Part shown: positions 1-11,549 of the stretch, one piece after another
Position numbering within the stretch: position 1 is the stretch's first letter
Layout of the letters: each line of letters starts with the position of its first letter
Source: Akanthomyces muscarius
Lineage: Eukaryota; Ascomycota; Sordariomycetes; Hypocreales; Cordycipitaceae
DNA length: 64,000 nt
Direction of reading: 5' to 3'
Assembly: GCF_028009165.1 (NCBI RefSeq)
Contig: NC_079244.1
Coordinates: forward strand, 992,001-1,056,000
Notes under the pieces: model-generated
The model's database searches: none
What the model was told of the DNA's origin: nothing
Seen by the model: the letters and a program-made list of their open reading frames with translations, nothing else
Position numbers and translations under genes: made by a program

Positions 1-1
1 A

Positions 2-1777
2 GCCGAGCCAGTTGCTCTATCAAGCAGCAATCTAGATGAGCCAATGCATGGCATGGAAGCCCAAGTCGATGCAGTTGGCCAGCGCCCTACGCCGTCCGCG
101 TTTGCGCAAACTTTAGTTGGGTCTGCTCCAGGGGGGGGCCAAAAGCAGAAGCAAGATGTCTTTGCCATGACATATGCATCATCGCCGACATACCTCGCGT
201 CTGCTTTCTCGGAGCCCAGTCCAGATGACATTGTGCTCGCTGCGCAGGCGAAAGGTTCGAACTTTGCAAGGGCAATTTAGAGGGCTAATTCTAATGTCTC
301 CTCAGCGGGCAAAAAGGTCACACCTGCTGCCAAAACAGCGCCTAAGAAGAAGGCGGATGGTACAGCAAAAGCTGATACGAAGACGGACGACGTTGCGAAA
401 AAGGTCGCCGGCCTGAAAGTCATTGACGTGCCGCCTCCCAAAACGAAAGGGTTAGATGTTGTCAAGGAGTATGAGAAGAGCGGCGCTAAGAAGAGCACTA
501 GCTTTGTCGTTGTCGGTATGTTAAGCAACTGCATCGAAAGTAGGGCATTGCTAACATTCTCATTAGGTCATGTCGACGCCGGCAAGAGCACACTGATGGG
601 TCGTCTGCTTGTAGACTTGAAATACGTTGACCAAAGAACCGTCGACAAATACAAGAGAGAAGCCGAGAAGAGTGGCAAACAGTCGTTTGCTCTGGCCTGG
701 GTCATGGACCAGCGCAGTGAAGAGCGCGATCGCGGTGTCACCATTGACATTGCCACCAACTATTTCGAAACCGACAAGACAAAATATACCATTCTCGATG
801 CACCCGGCCACCGCGACTTTGTGCCCAATATGATTGCTGGCGCGAGTCAAGCAGACTTTGCTATTCTGGTCATTGACGCAAATACTGGCGCCTACGAGAA
901 AGGGCTCAAGGGCCAAACTCGCGAGCATATTTTGCTTTTGCGAAGTCTTGGTCTGCAGCGCGTTATTGTGGCCGTCAACAAATTGGACATGGTGGGGTGG
1001 TCAAAAGACCGCTTTGAAGACATTACTCAGGAGGTAACCGGCTTTTTGACCGGCCTGGGCTTCCACGACAAGAATGTCGACTTTGTCCCTATTTCCGGAT
1101 TGGATGGTGAGAACATTGTCAAGAAAATCACTGCCCCTGCGGCCTCTTGGTATGAAGGCGGCACTTTGCTTGATGCTTTGGAGACATCGGAACCAACGAC
1201 AGTTCGAGCGCTAAAGAAGCCGTTCCGGATGGCCATCTCTGAGATTTTTCGCTCCCAGCAGCAGGGCACAACAACCTTGGCTGGTCGCATCGATTCCGGT
1301 ACTATCCAGATTGGCGACTCGCTCGCGGTGCAGCCCAGTGGAGAGACGGCCTATATCAAATCCATCATGGTCGACACGGACGCACAAGATTGGGCTGTTG
1401 CGGGACAAAACGTCAGTATCGCGCTCACGGATATTGATCCCATTCACATCCGCGTGGGAGACATTCTGTGCCTCGCAGCTAACCCCATCCCGTGCGGCGA
1501 CACTTTTACAATGAAGGCCATGGCCTTTGAGCATTTGATGCCCATGCCTGTGGATCTCCACCGCGGCCGCCTGCATACTCCCGGTCAACTCCAGAGTATC
1601 ACTGCTTCGCTGGACAAGGCCACGGGAGATATCATCAAGAAGAAACCCAAGGTGATCCAGCCGGGCGGAGTTGCCAGAGTCGTGGTCAAGCTCAATGAGA
1701 AGGTCCCATTGGAGGCAGGACAGAGAGTGGTTATCAGAGCTGGTGGCGAGACGATTGCTGCCGGCCTACTAGAATAA
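2..1777 (+). CDS. HBS1: Hbs1-type translational GTPase, 5' truncated by the window edge
   Basis: Partial CDS: join(2..254,306..515,567..1777). The product is an EF-1alpha/eRF3-like GTPase of the Hbs1 type, which with Dom34/Pelota splits stalled ribosomes in no-go and non-stop decay in the cytosol. Visible G-domain motifs are GHVDAGKS (P-loop), DAPGH (G3), NKLD (G4) and a G5-like SGLDGE, followed by the two beta-barrel domains. The acidic N-terminal stretch SEPSPDDIVLAAQ and the Lys/Ala-rich linker before the G domain fit Hbs1 rather than EF-1alpha. Two 51-nt introns are inferred. The first removes an in-frame TAG (278-280) using donor GTTCGA, a CTAAT branch site and TCAG. The second (GTATGT..TTAG) splits the P-loop and is a multiple of three, so it is invisible as an interruption. 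The start codon lies outside the window. Confidence 0.9.
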
Positions 1778-4050
1778 ACTTGACGAGACATGAAATAGAC
1801 TTAGACTACTATCATTCCTCGACTCATTAGTAGATTGCTGGTATATCTGTCCATCTGAGTGACATTGTACGCGTTGTACAAGGCAGCCTCCAGTTTCCCT
1901 TTTTGGGGAGGCATGACAGCGGTATGCTGATCACAGGTGACACCGTGACACCTTCCAACGATGCAAGGCTGAGACCAAGGATTGCATGCCCGCTGTAGCA
2001 AGTCAAAATGATGGAAGTGAACAAAAGCCATTGACATCTCCAAGCTAGCATCCGTGCCTGTCACAGATAGGCTGCGTAATGACGCCAAGGTCCTTGGGCC
2101 TGGGGCGTGAGAAACACAGTCATATGCTTGCCAATGGCAAAACTACAAGGCTCACTTTGACTGTCTCGGGGTCACAGTGGCGCGGCGAGCCTGGCTGCAT
2201 TCTGTCCTCTCCGGCCGACGTTATTACCAGGTGGCCTCTGCGATTGGTAGCCCCCGAGCTTACCAGTGGGTGGTGCCAGCGCTGGCGAAAGAAACGCCAT
2301 GCAGCTCCGGCACGGTTTAGGTTTAGTCAGTTGGGGTAGTGGCCAGCTAGTGAACCAAGCGTAGGCCACGGTCGCAGGGCTCACTCCCCAAGTTGGCCAT
2401 CTGGTCTCTACACAGAAAGCCGCTGCGTGGCACAGAGGCCAAGGAATGGTGATGGCTTCATGGGTGAGGTGTTTGCAAAGCCTGTGAATCATGCCATGAG
2501 TCACATTGGAAGTTGCAGAAGCTCATGGAAGGTGTCCGTGGCCAAGGGGCCAGGGCAGATTGCCACGATGGTGGCGGGCGATGAGGTAACTTGGTCAGCG
2601 GTGGAGCCGTGAGCTCTGGGCGGTGGCCTTTGAGCAGTGCCGCACCAGGGGGCTGGCACTGTGTGAGCACTGTACTGGTAGGTGTGCGCGCAAGAACAAA
2701 GGACGGGCTTTGAACTCGGCTCAACACTGTGGCATTGCATTTTGCTCAGAAAAGGAATTTCTGACAGGTTCTTTGTCGCGACACCTCCAAAAGAGTGATT
2801 ATGGATCGCAGAGACTTCGGCGGTAAGCTTCGGATCGGCAAAGTTCGCGAAAGGATCATGTGCGAGAATATGGTGTGCGCTCGACAATCTCTTCCAATGC
2901 GGAATTTTACTGGACTGGCGCTGTTCCATCCTCATATAAGTTTCGATTTGCTTCCCTGCAAGCAATAGGCTGCATGAGAAATTGAGTTTCTCCGAGTTGC
3001 GATCCTCGGCATTTTCCGTAATTTACAGGGTCCAGACCTTTCAGTTTCAGGACAGGGGAAACGCAATAAAGAATCTCCAACGTTGGCATTAAGTGTTTTC
3101 GGTAAATTTTGGCTCAGCGGTATTAAAGTATTGGCTTCGCGATGTTCGAGACAACATGTTTCTATACTTTGCTAATCTAGCCGACCCCCATACATGTACA
3201 TGTTCATGCCCTTGCTTTCAACGGTGACTTCAAGTACATTTTTGAAAGGCTCATCATGTAGTCATGTCAGGACTACAATGAACGCGTCTTGGTTGTTTTA
3301 GTGCCTAACTAGTCACGATTCTATTTGCCGGAATCACTTAGAGTCAGGTCGAGAACATCCCGGACCTGAAGCTAACTTAAGGTTCAGTGTTATAAGTCGC
3401 TTGATATGGTAACACAAAAGAGAAAGATCGGTGCGCTATTTAAGCCCCATATGGCAGGTACACTGCTATATTGTTACATAGAGTTTATTCCTTTCAAACA
3501 TCGTAGCGTTGTACTATATGCCGACACTCATCGTGGAGCAACAAATACCGCAGCACAAGTTATCTGTCACTACTTTCGTAAAGTAGCAAGCCTCATCGGC
3601 GCAAATTGTATAGCGCCATTCCATAAAACGATTGCAGATATTTGCGCTGGTACTCTTGTCCGGCAGGATTATACTGGGCGAGGACCCCTCGCGTCCTCCT
3701 TACATGAGTCGAATGCCCTTCGACGATCGCTTCAACAGCCAAGTGCGCTTGGCAATGTTTTCATCGCGCTCACCTGGCTCAAGGATTCGCGGCAGAAATT
3801 GAATCATGAGGAGTGCGGCAGTATTTACAAGAAATCTTCGGCCGGTCAGCGCGAGTTGGTAGGCCTCGACCGTGGCATTCGCCCGCACGTTAGCGGTGCG
3901 AGTGGCTTCTATGACATGTCAATGGATGAGTATGAAAGGGGCATCCCCAAAAGAAAATCAACTACTTATAAATAGACCTCATCATCTGTTCAAAGTTACA
4001 GCAGCAACATCTTACATAGACTTTTATTTTTGTACATGCACGCTTGTACA
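1778..4050. other. Intergenic region with one doubtful 189-codon ORF
   Basis: No supported gene lies between HBS1 and the CAP gene. An ATG-started ORF at 3406-3975 (+, 189 codons) has no recognisable domain, and its end overlaps the likely TATA box of the CAP gene. The opposite strand of 3700-3909 is also open and reads as a more protein-like stretch, so the area could be a decayed gene. From 1778 to 3400 I see nothing beyond short chance ORFs. Confidence 0.4.
3967..3974 (+). promoter_or_regulatory. TATA box of the CAP-protein gene
   Basis: TATAAATA sits 77 nt before the chosen ATG at 4051, followed by an A/C-rich leader. This is the usual layout of strongly expressed secreted-protein genes in these fungi. 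Confidence 0.55.
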
Positions 4051-4702
4051 ATGTCTACCAACGTCCTCACCAAGGCTGCCGTTCTGGCGCTCGCCGCCAT
4101 TGGCTCCGTCTCTGCCGCGCCTCTCGAGGTCCGCGCCCACGAAGACTTCCAGGAAATGATGCTCAAGACGACCAACTGGTACCGCTCGCAGCACGGTGCC
4201 GAACCTGTTTCGTGGGACCAGGGTCTGGCCGACTATGCCGTCAACTACGCCAATACCTGCGCCAAGGGCCACTCGGTACGTAATGTCCACACAGCCATAC
4301 TCGCTCTCTCATGCGCGGATACAACCCTTCTTCTTCTTCTTTCACACTCCCTTTTATTCCTCGAGAGTCCTGTTTCTAATGGTAAGTTCTTTCCTGTAGG
4401 GCGGCGGCCACGGTGAAAACCTGGCTTGGGGCAGCGGCTGGGCGAACTGGGCCAACCTGTTTGGCAACGAGCGCGTCAAATTTGACTTCGACAACGGCGA
4501 GCCCGGCAGAGAGACTGGTCATTTCACCCAGCTTGTCTGGAAGAGCACCAGCAGAATGGGCTGCGGCTGGGCCTGGTGCGACAACTTCGGAGAGCACTTC
4601 GTCGTCTGCTCGTACGAGAAGCCCGGCAACTGGGGCGGTCAGGTCCGCCAGAACGTTGGCCACCAGATCCAGGGCAGCCCTAACGACCAATTCCCAGGCT
4701 AG
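4051..4702 (+). CDS. Secreted CAP/SCP (PR-1-like) protein
   Basis: join(4051..4275,4400..4702), 175 aa. Residues 1 to about 24 form a clear signal peptide ending SVSAAP, so the product is secreted. The rest is one CAP domain: NWYRSQHG, the HGENLAWGSG motif with its His and Glu, GHFTQLVWKST, and the closing block CGWAWCDNFGEHFVVCSYEKPGNW with paired Cys. CAP proteins of fungi (the Pry/PR-1 group) bind sterols or lipids and are often secreted during host contact; the exact ligand here is unknown. The 124-nt intron (GTACGT..GTAG) falls just before GGGHGENL and keeps phase 0. Two in-frame codons upstream (TTG 4030, ATG 4036) would place extra residues before the signal peptide, so 4051 is preferred. 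A TATA box lies 77 nt upstream. Confidence 0.93.
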
Positions 4703-5523
4703 GCGCGTTTTTGAGATCGTCGGGTTCTTTACGTGCCTGGCGGCTTTCACTATCTGGCTGTAGATTGTTTGCAGTATTGTACATGCTGTCCTAACGATGA
4801 ACAGAATGAGAAAAGCATATAGACGATTGCATACATTATTTTAACCAAATCGCACTGTATTTTTCGGCTTTTTGTTGCACCAAGTATTTGATCTTCCTTT
4901 TTCTTTCTTGCATCTTTGGATTTAGCTGAAATGCTACTCTGTACTATTTTGTCATTCGGCTGCACTGAGTGGCCAGAGCACTATTGTCAGGTTGATTTCC
5001 CGACATGCTTCAGCTCTGCGGGGGTGGAATCCGGTATGAAGAATGGGAAAAGTGAAGCAAGTAATTAAGTGAACACGTCGACTCAAGGGGCGGACGTGTG
5101 CATGGAAAACAAATCTGTCAAGTCTCCAGCTGCATTAAACAGGTGGCATCGTGTGCAGCAGCGGCACAGTGCGAAGAGGGACTCACCACCTCTCCACAAG
5201 CAACCCCTGTCACGTGGGGCAGCACCCTGGGCGGCCACTCGCTAGCGGCTTTCCGGTACCTTACAGGTGCAATCTGGCCTTTTTGTGCCATCTGGACACC
5301 TCGACGTTTTTTAGGACAAGCGCTCATAAAGTCAGCCCAGCGACACCAACTTTCTTTCCACTTCATCTCCATCTCCCAACTCTTCACCAGCCATTAACCC
5401 AGGGTAAAGTAGCTAGCTTGAGGATCAGGAATCGCATTTGTCTGGGACTTTTTTTCTTTCTTTCTTTCTTTCTTTCTTTTTACACAACCTTCACACAGTG
5501 GAGTGAAGCTTGCATTGTCCGCA
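4703..5523. other. CAP 3' region and KAR2 promoter/leader
   Basis: No gene seen. CACGTGGGG at about 5213 and CAATCTGGCCT at 5270-5280 (one base from the Aspergillus UPRE consensus as I recall it) are candidate stress-response sites for KAR2. A (TTTC)n pyrimidine tract precedes the ATG. Confidence 0.35.
5449..5481 (+). repeat. (TTTC)n microsatellite in the KAR2 leader
   Basis: A T-run followed by about six TTTC units lies 43 nt before the KAR2 start. Pyrimidine tracts at this position are common just upstream of transcription or translation starts in highly expressed filamentous-fungal genes. Confidence 0.8.
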
Positions 5524-7724
5524 ATGGCTCGCTCTCGCAGTTCGTTGGCCCTTGGCCTCGGACTCCTGGCTTGGATCGCGCTCCTCTTTGCGCCCCTCGC
5601 CTTTGTTGGAACTGTCAACGCTGAAGTTGACGAGCGCGATGAATATGGCACCGTCATTGGTATTGTAAGTAGCACTTGGGAATGCTCGCGCAACTGGCTC
5701 CTCGCAGCATTGCGACCCCGTGGCCTCTTGACATTTTCTAACAGCTCCCAGGATCTGGGTACAACCTACTCCTGCGTCGGTGTGATGCAGAACGGCAAGG
5801 TCGAAATTCTCGTCAACGATCAGGGTAACCGTATCACTCCTTCTTACGTCGCCTTCACCGAGGATGAGCGTCTGGTCGGCGACGCCGCCAAGAACCAGGC
5901 TGCCTCCAACCCCTTCAACACTATTTTCGATGTCAAGTAGGCGCTCCCTTCCAGCATTTCTCATCTGCTTAGAGTCGGTCACTAACCGCTTCTTAGGCGT
6001 TTCATCGGTCGCAAGTTCAACGAGAAGGATGTCCAGTCCGATATGAAGCACTTCCCCTACAAGGTTGTCTCCAAGGATGGCAAGCCCAACGTCCAGGTCG
6101 AGGTTGGCGGTCAGAAGAAGCAGTTCACTCCCGAGGAGGTTTCTGCCATGATTCTTGGCAAGATGAAGGAGGTCGCTGAGGCTTACCTTGGTAACAAGGT
6201 CACTCACGCTGTCGTCACTGTCCCCGCCTACTTCAACGTAAGTTTTTCTCCGCAACTTCTCTAATTCTCGCAGACTGCTAACACACCCCACAGGACAACC
6301 AGCGCCAGGCTACCAAGGATGCCGGTGTCATTGCCGGCCTCAACGTTCTCCGAATTGTCAACGAGCCCACCGCCGCCGCCATCGCCTATGGTCTGGACAA
6401 GACCGATGGTGAGCGCCAGATCATTGTCTACGATCTCGGTGGTGGTACTTTCGATGTCTCTCTCCTGTCCATCGACGACGGTGTCTTCGAGGTTCTTGCC
6501 ACCGCTGGTGACACCCATCTCGGTGGTGAGGATTTCGACCAGCGCGTCATCAACCACTTCGCCAAGTCTTACAACAAGAAGAACAGCGTTGACATCACCA
6601 AGGATGCCAAGGCCATGGGTAAGCTCAAGCGCGAGGCCGAAAAGGCCAAGCGTACTCTGTCTTCCCAGATGAGCACCCGTATCGAGATTGAGGCTTTCTT
6701 CGAGGGCAACGACTTCTCCGAGACTCTTACCCGCGCCAAGTTCGAGGAGCTCAACATGGACCTCTTCAAGAAGACCATCAAGCCTGTTGAGCAGGTTCTC
6801 AAGGACGCCAACGTCAAGAAATCCGAGATTGACGACATTGTCCTGGTCGGTGGTTCCACCCGTATCCCCAAGGTTCAGTCCCTCATTGAGGAGTACTTTG
6901 GCGGCAAGAAGGCTTCTAAGGGCATCAACCCCGATGAGGCCGTAGCATTCGGAGCAGCGGTTCAGGGAGGAATTTTGTCTGGAGAGAAGGGAACTGGAGG
7001 TCTTGTTCTCATGGATGTCAACCCCTTGACCCTTGGTATTGAAACCACGGGTGGTGTCATGACCAAGCTGATTCCCCGCAACACTCCTATCCCTACCCGC
7101 AAGAGCCAGATCTTCTCGACTGCCGCTGATAACCAGCCTGTCGTCCTGATCCAGGTCTTCGAGGGTGAGCGTTCCATGACAAAGGATAACAACATTCTTG
7201 GAAAGTTCGAGCTTACCGGCATTCCCCCCGCTCCCCGTGGTGTTCCTCAGATTGAGGTCTCCTTTGAGCTCGACGCCAACGGTATCCTCAAGGTCTCTGC
7301 CCACGACAAGGGCACTGGCAAGCAGGAGTCCATCACCATCACCAACGACAAGGGCCGCCTCACTCCCGAGGAGATTGAGCGCATGGTTGCCGAGGCTGAG
7401 AAGTACGCCGAGGAGGATAAGGCTACCCGTGAGCGCATTGAGGCTCGCAACGGTCTTGAGAACTACGCTTTCAGCCTGAAGAACCAGGTCAACGATGAGG
7501 ATGGTCTCGGTGGCAAGCTTGACGAGGAGGACAAGGAGACCCTGATCGACGCTGTCAAGGAGACTCAGGAGTGGCTTGATGAGAACGGCGCTGAGGCCAC
7601 CGCTGAGGACTTTGAGGAGCAGAAGGAGAAGCTGTCCAACGTCGCCTACCCCATCACTTCCAAGATGTATGCTGGTGGCGCTCCCGGCGGCGAGGAGGAG
7701 GGTGACTTCCACGACGAGCTGTAA
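5524..7724 (+). CDS. KAR2: ER-lumen Hsp70 chaperone BiP
   Basis: join(5524..5664,5752..5936,5997..6237,6294..7724), 665 aa, the normal length for fungal BiP. Residues 1-33 are a signal peptide ending TVNA, and the C-terminus is HDEL, the ER retrieval signal. The ATPase domain starts at [14 protein letters not shown] and carries the [12 protein letters not shown] and [13 protein letters not shown] motifs. The hydrophobic linker leads into the substrate-binding domain ([19 protein letters not shown]) and a charged helical lid. BiP folds and translocates secretory proteins with J-domain partners and senses ER stress. All three introns (87, 60 and 56 nt) are set by continuity of invariant Hsp70 residues. 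Codons are strongly biased to C/T third positions, as expected of a very highly expressed gene. Confidence 0.98.
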
Positions 7725-8090
7725 TTGCATAGACGATGGAGATGTGGGTTATTAGAGTGGTTTTTGTGTTTTCGGGCTACGGCGTGAAAGCTGGCACATT
7801 GTTTTGAATTTGCCTGCGTCTTGTATTGTAAAAGTAGACACATACCAAAAATGAAGTTAAAAGTATACAAGCAATAAGTTTCGGGCCGTGGTGCATGTTT
7901 GAAACGCAAGTGAACTGGTTATGGAGTTGGGCGAAATGCGTGGCGTTTGTTTGCTGCCGGCGTTTGCAGACGTTCACGCATCCCTGTATAACCTTCACTC
8001 TTCCTCTAATTTGCTCTCACAGATCTTCCTCCCACATCTAAAGTCTTTCACAAGTCTTCTTCAGCATCGAATAATCATTTCCAATCAACC

Positions 8091-9386
8091 ATGAAGAGAG
8101 CAACTTCCGCTGAGCGGGAAACCCCCAAGAAGCGCCGCAAGTCGCGAGCTCCCTGCACCACTTCGCCCTCGTCGCGTCTGGGCACGAGCAAGTCTCTGAG
8201 TATTGGAGAAGCCAAGGCGTCCTCGGAGCTGTTTCAAAGGGTTATCCAGAGCCGCAAGATGGACAATCTCAAGGAGCCCTTCCCCACTGCGCATTCTGCA
8301 CTCGAACCAGCAGCGGAGCTGCTTGAGACTTCGTCAGCTTCCAGCCCTCCCGAGAACCTGGAAAGCATTGTTCAAAGGCTTCCCCCTTCCTCTGGATCCG
8401 CAGACATGGATATGAGCGATGATGAAGCAGCCCTCCGCGGGAAAAGTACAACCTCGCGCGCTGCCTCGTCCGACAAGAAGCGAGACAAGGAAGAGCGTGA
8501 GCAGGATGACGACAAAGAGACCTTGAAGACGATCGATGAATCCACATTTGAGAAGAAGTCAGACAAGGACGGGGACCAGACCGAGATAAAGGAGCTCGAA
8601 ATCGTTGCACCAAAGACCCCAGAGCCAAAAATGGGTCCCGACGAGCCAAAGTCTGAAGATGTCAAAGTTGTTGCAACACCGCGCCGAGGCTCGGGTGCAT
8701 CCGCCGACGACGCCATGGAGCTCGACCCCAGCCCCTCTGCACAGCTAGAGCGCGAGCACCAGCTCAGCCAGCAAGTCGTCAGCAGCCAAGCCGCCAGCAG
8801 CGAAGACGGCATGCCGGAGGTTGGCACTGTCGTCACCTCTAAATGGGTTCTCGAGAAGCTCGCCAGCCTCACGGCGGACACGCTCTCCTCCGGCCGTGAT
8901 GCCATCGTCCAGGAGCTGCAAGGCATGAAAGCCGAGATTGAAAATCTCCCCAGGGCCGAGATGCAGTCCCAGCACGCGGCCAACCCGGCCGCGCAGCGCC
9001 TGCAGATGGTCGAAAAGCTTATCGCGCCGCAGCTCACCAAGCTGCCGCCGTACGCCTGGCGGGCCTACAAGTCCAAGCTGCTGCGGCTGTGCGCGGGGTC
9101 CCAGATCCACAACATGGACCACCGGCAGCGGCTGGAAAAGGTCAAGGAGATTGTCTACATGCCCGAGGAGATGGAGCTCGTGCGCAAGGGCGACACGGAG
9201 CGCATAGCGTGCGCGGTTCGCGTGTGCGCCACCGTGACGGAGATTCTGGGCCGCGACGACGAGATTGTGCCCGAGGAAATGGCGGAGTGGGTGACGGCGC
9301 AGCTCAAGGACTTAGTGTGGAAGGTCAAGGTCACGTCCGTTTGGCGCAAGTACTGGCCGGACGCGAACGACGTGGTGGCGGCTTGA
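8091..9386 (+). CDS. Unrecognised protein, disordered N-terminus and helical C-terminal domain
   Basis: Single exon, 431 aa. I do not recognise the family. Residues 1-25 are very basic (PKKRRKSR resembles a nuclear localisation signal). Residues about 25-240 are low-complexity, rich in Ser/Glu/Asp/Lys, with PKTPEP-type phosphosite-like motifs. From about residue 245 the sequence becomes ordered-looking and helical (TSKWVLEKLASLTADTL, then YAWRAYKSKLLRLCAGS, then the acidic VPEEMAEWV) and ends near VWRKYWPD. A nuclear or chromatin-associated role would be a guess from composition. The start is the only ATG that includes the basic block, 5 nt after a CAATCAACC leader. Confidence 0.8.
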   Translation: MKRATSAERETPKKRRKSRAPCTTSPSSRLGTSKSLSIGEAKASSELFQRVIQSRKMDNLKEPFPTAHSALEPAAELLETSSASSPPENLESIVQRLPPSSGSADMDMSDDEAALRGKSTTSRAASSDKKRDKEEREQDDDKETLKTIDESTFEKKSDKDGDQTEIKELEIVAPKTPEPKMGPDEPKSEDVKVVATPRRGSGASADDAMELDPSPSAQLEREHQLSQQVVSSQAASSEDGMPEVGTVVTSKWVLEKLASLTADTLSSGRDAIVQELQGMKAEIENLPRAEMQSQHAANPAAQRLQMVEKLIAPQLTKLPPYAWRAYKSKLLRLCAGSQIHNMDHRQRLEKVKEIVYMPEEMELVRKGDTERIACAVRVCATVTEILGRDDEIVPEEMAEWVTAQLKDLVWKVKVTSVWRKYWPDANDVVAA

Positions 9387-9987
9387 GCGTGGATGGATGG
9401 ATATTGGGTTGGTGTGAATTCGGGCGATGACTTGCTTTTCTCCTCTTCGTACTATGGACTCTATGGGCTCAAGATTTATGGATTTGGTTTATTTACCTTG
9501 CTTCGGGGGGGTTTTAGTTGCAAAATGATGAATTCGACAACATGGCTAGCAAACAGAAACTTACACGAGATCGAAGATGGTCACAATACGATTAAGTAAT
9601 GGGAGCGTAACAGCAGGAACAGCAGCAACAATACAGAGCTCGATGCATAAATCTAACCTTTGAAAAACTGTCTACACTGATTACACACTAACGACTCTAT
9701 CTGCTTAATTCATTTCTAATCACGATGATACTTTAGTCGAAGGTGTCAAAGGTTGGATACAGGGTAGGCTGATAGTCACGTGCGCACGCGCTGGGGCCGA
9801 CGCGAGTTGGCGCGACTTCTTAGTCCGATTCAATTAAGCGTGCAAGTATGACGACATGAGGCATGACGGCGCGCCCCTTGCACATACCAACGGCTTTTAT
9901 CAAAAAGTGTTGAAACCGCTGAAAGCTCCAGGGCTCAATTCCGTACCATTCTAAATAACACAGTTTTTTTTCCGATTCGCAAAAAAA
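9387..9987. other. Intergenic region
   Basis: About 600 nt without a supported gene. It holds the 3' region of the preceding gene and the promoter of the DUF2461 gene; an A-rich stretch immediately precedes the ATG at 9988. Confidence 0.6.
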
Positions 9988-11379
9988 ATGCCTGCTCGCA
10001 AGCGCGCGGCAGAGAATGCCGTCACAGAAGATGCCAGGAGTTCACGGCGCCGGTCGGGCCGAGTCTCCAACACGCCGAAAAAGAGCTCGTACTGGGAAGG
10101 CTCGGACGACGAGGAAAACGAGAGCGACGACGAGAAGCCCGTGAAGAAGAGGGCGAGGGTTTCCAACGGCGGCCGCAGCGCGAGTGCCGTAAAGAAGAAG
10201 CAAAAGGAAGAGAGCGACGAGGACGAGTATACGGCAGAGGCGCAGCTTGCGGCGGAGGCAGAGGAGGATGACGACGACGACGACGAAGAGGCGGACGAGG
10301 ATGATGAAAATAGGCAAATGAAAGTCACAATCGTGCCACTGGAGCAGATGAGAGACGAAGGCGGCGTGCCGTACGAGGATCACAAGGTACACAAGAACAC
10401 GATGCTGTTCCTCAAGGATCTCAAGGCAAACAACCGACGGCCGTGGCTGAAATGTGGGTAATTCTAAAAAAGAAAAACCGTCGCAATTCTTTTCATGTAT
10501 ACTGATCCTTAGGCAGCACACGACGGCGAGTACCGACGCGCCTTCAAGGACTGGCAGACCTTTGTCGACGCCACCACCCAGACCGTCGCCTCCTTCGACG
10601 CCACCGTCCCCGAGCTGCCCTCCAAGGACGTCGTCTTCCGCATCTACCGCGACACGCGCTTCAGCAAGGACCCGACGCCGTACAAGCCGCACTTCTCCGC
10701 CGCCTGGTCGCGCACCGGCCGCAAGGGGCCCTACGCGTGCTACTACATCCACGTCGAGCCCGGCGGCCGCTCCTTTGTCGGCGGCGGGCTGTGGCACCCC
10801 GAGGCCGGCCACGTGCACAAGATGCGCCGCAGCATCGACCGCCACCCGGAGCGCTGGCGCGCCGTGCTCGGCGACGAGACGTTTCGGCGCGTCTTCTTCC
10901 CGCAGGTGAAGAAGACCGCCGGAGGCGCCGAGGCGGTGGTCAAGGCGTTTGTGGGCAAGAATCAGATGAATGCGCTGAAAAAGAAGCCAATGGTGAGTTT
11001 TTTCTTTTATACCGTGGTCGCGGACTTTTTTTGTGGTTTGATTTGCTGATGATTTCCTTTTTGGGAAAAAAAAAAGGGATACGATGTGACGCATCGCGAT
11101 ATTGCACTGCTCAAGCTCAAGAATTACACGGTTGGTACTTCGATTGATGAGGATATACTGTGTAGGGACGACGCGCAGGAAAAGATTGGCGAGTATATCC
11201 GCGCCATGGAAGGATATGTGAGTTTGCTTTTCTTTTGCCAGCACACACAAGGCAGGGAAGAGTTGGCTAACAGATGATAGATTACATTTGTCAATAGCAT
11301 CGTCATGCCGGATCCTGGGCTTGACGAGAGCGACAGCGACGAGGACGAGGACGAGGACGAGGAAGAAAACGACGACTGA
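9988..11379 (+). CDS. DUF2461-domain protein with acidic tails
   Basis: join(9988..10453,10517..10992,11077..11217,11281..11379), 393 aa. The central domain (about residues 125-345) matches the DUF2461/TIGR02453 family: the entry motif FLKDLKANNRRPWLKSHDGEY, then VFRIYRDTRFSKDPTPYKPHF and YYIHVEPGGRSFVGGGLW. The biochemical function of this family is not established. The N-terminus has a basic, AT-hook-like RRRSGR stretch and a long Asp/Glu run, and the C-terminus is again Asp/Glu-only, which suggests a nuclear protein. Intron 1 uses donor GTGGGT because the nearby GTAATT would break the frame of the conserved WLKSHDGEY; introns 2 and 3 use GTGAGT. Confidence 0.88.
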
Positions 11380-11549
11380 AGTACGATGCCCTTCAGCACG
11401 AGAACATTACAAGCAAAATCGAGTTTGGATCATCCGTCACGGCATTGTATTTCTAATCATGTACAACTAAATGAATATCTACGCAGAAAATGGCGTCGCC
11501 AAATTTCACTCATCACATCCGCATCACATAAACCGTCACAGACTCGGCC

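Noticed and set aside
6261..7730. 489-codon minus-strand frame opposite KAR2
   Set aside because: Shadow ORF caused by strong codon bias in BiP.
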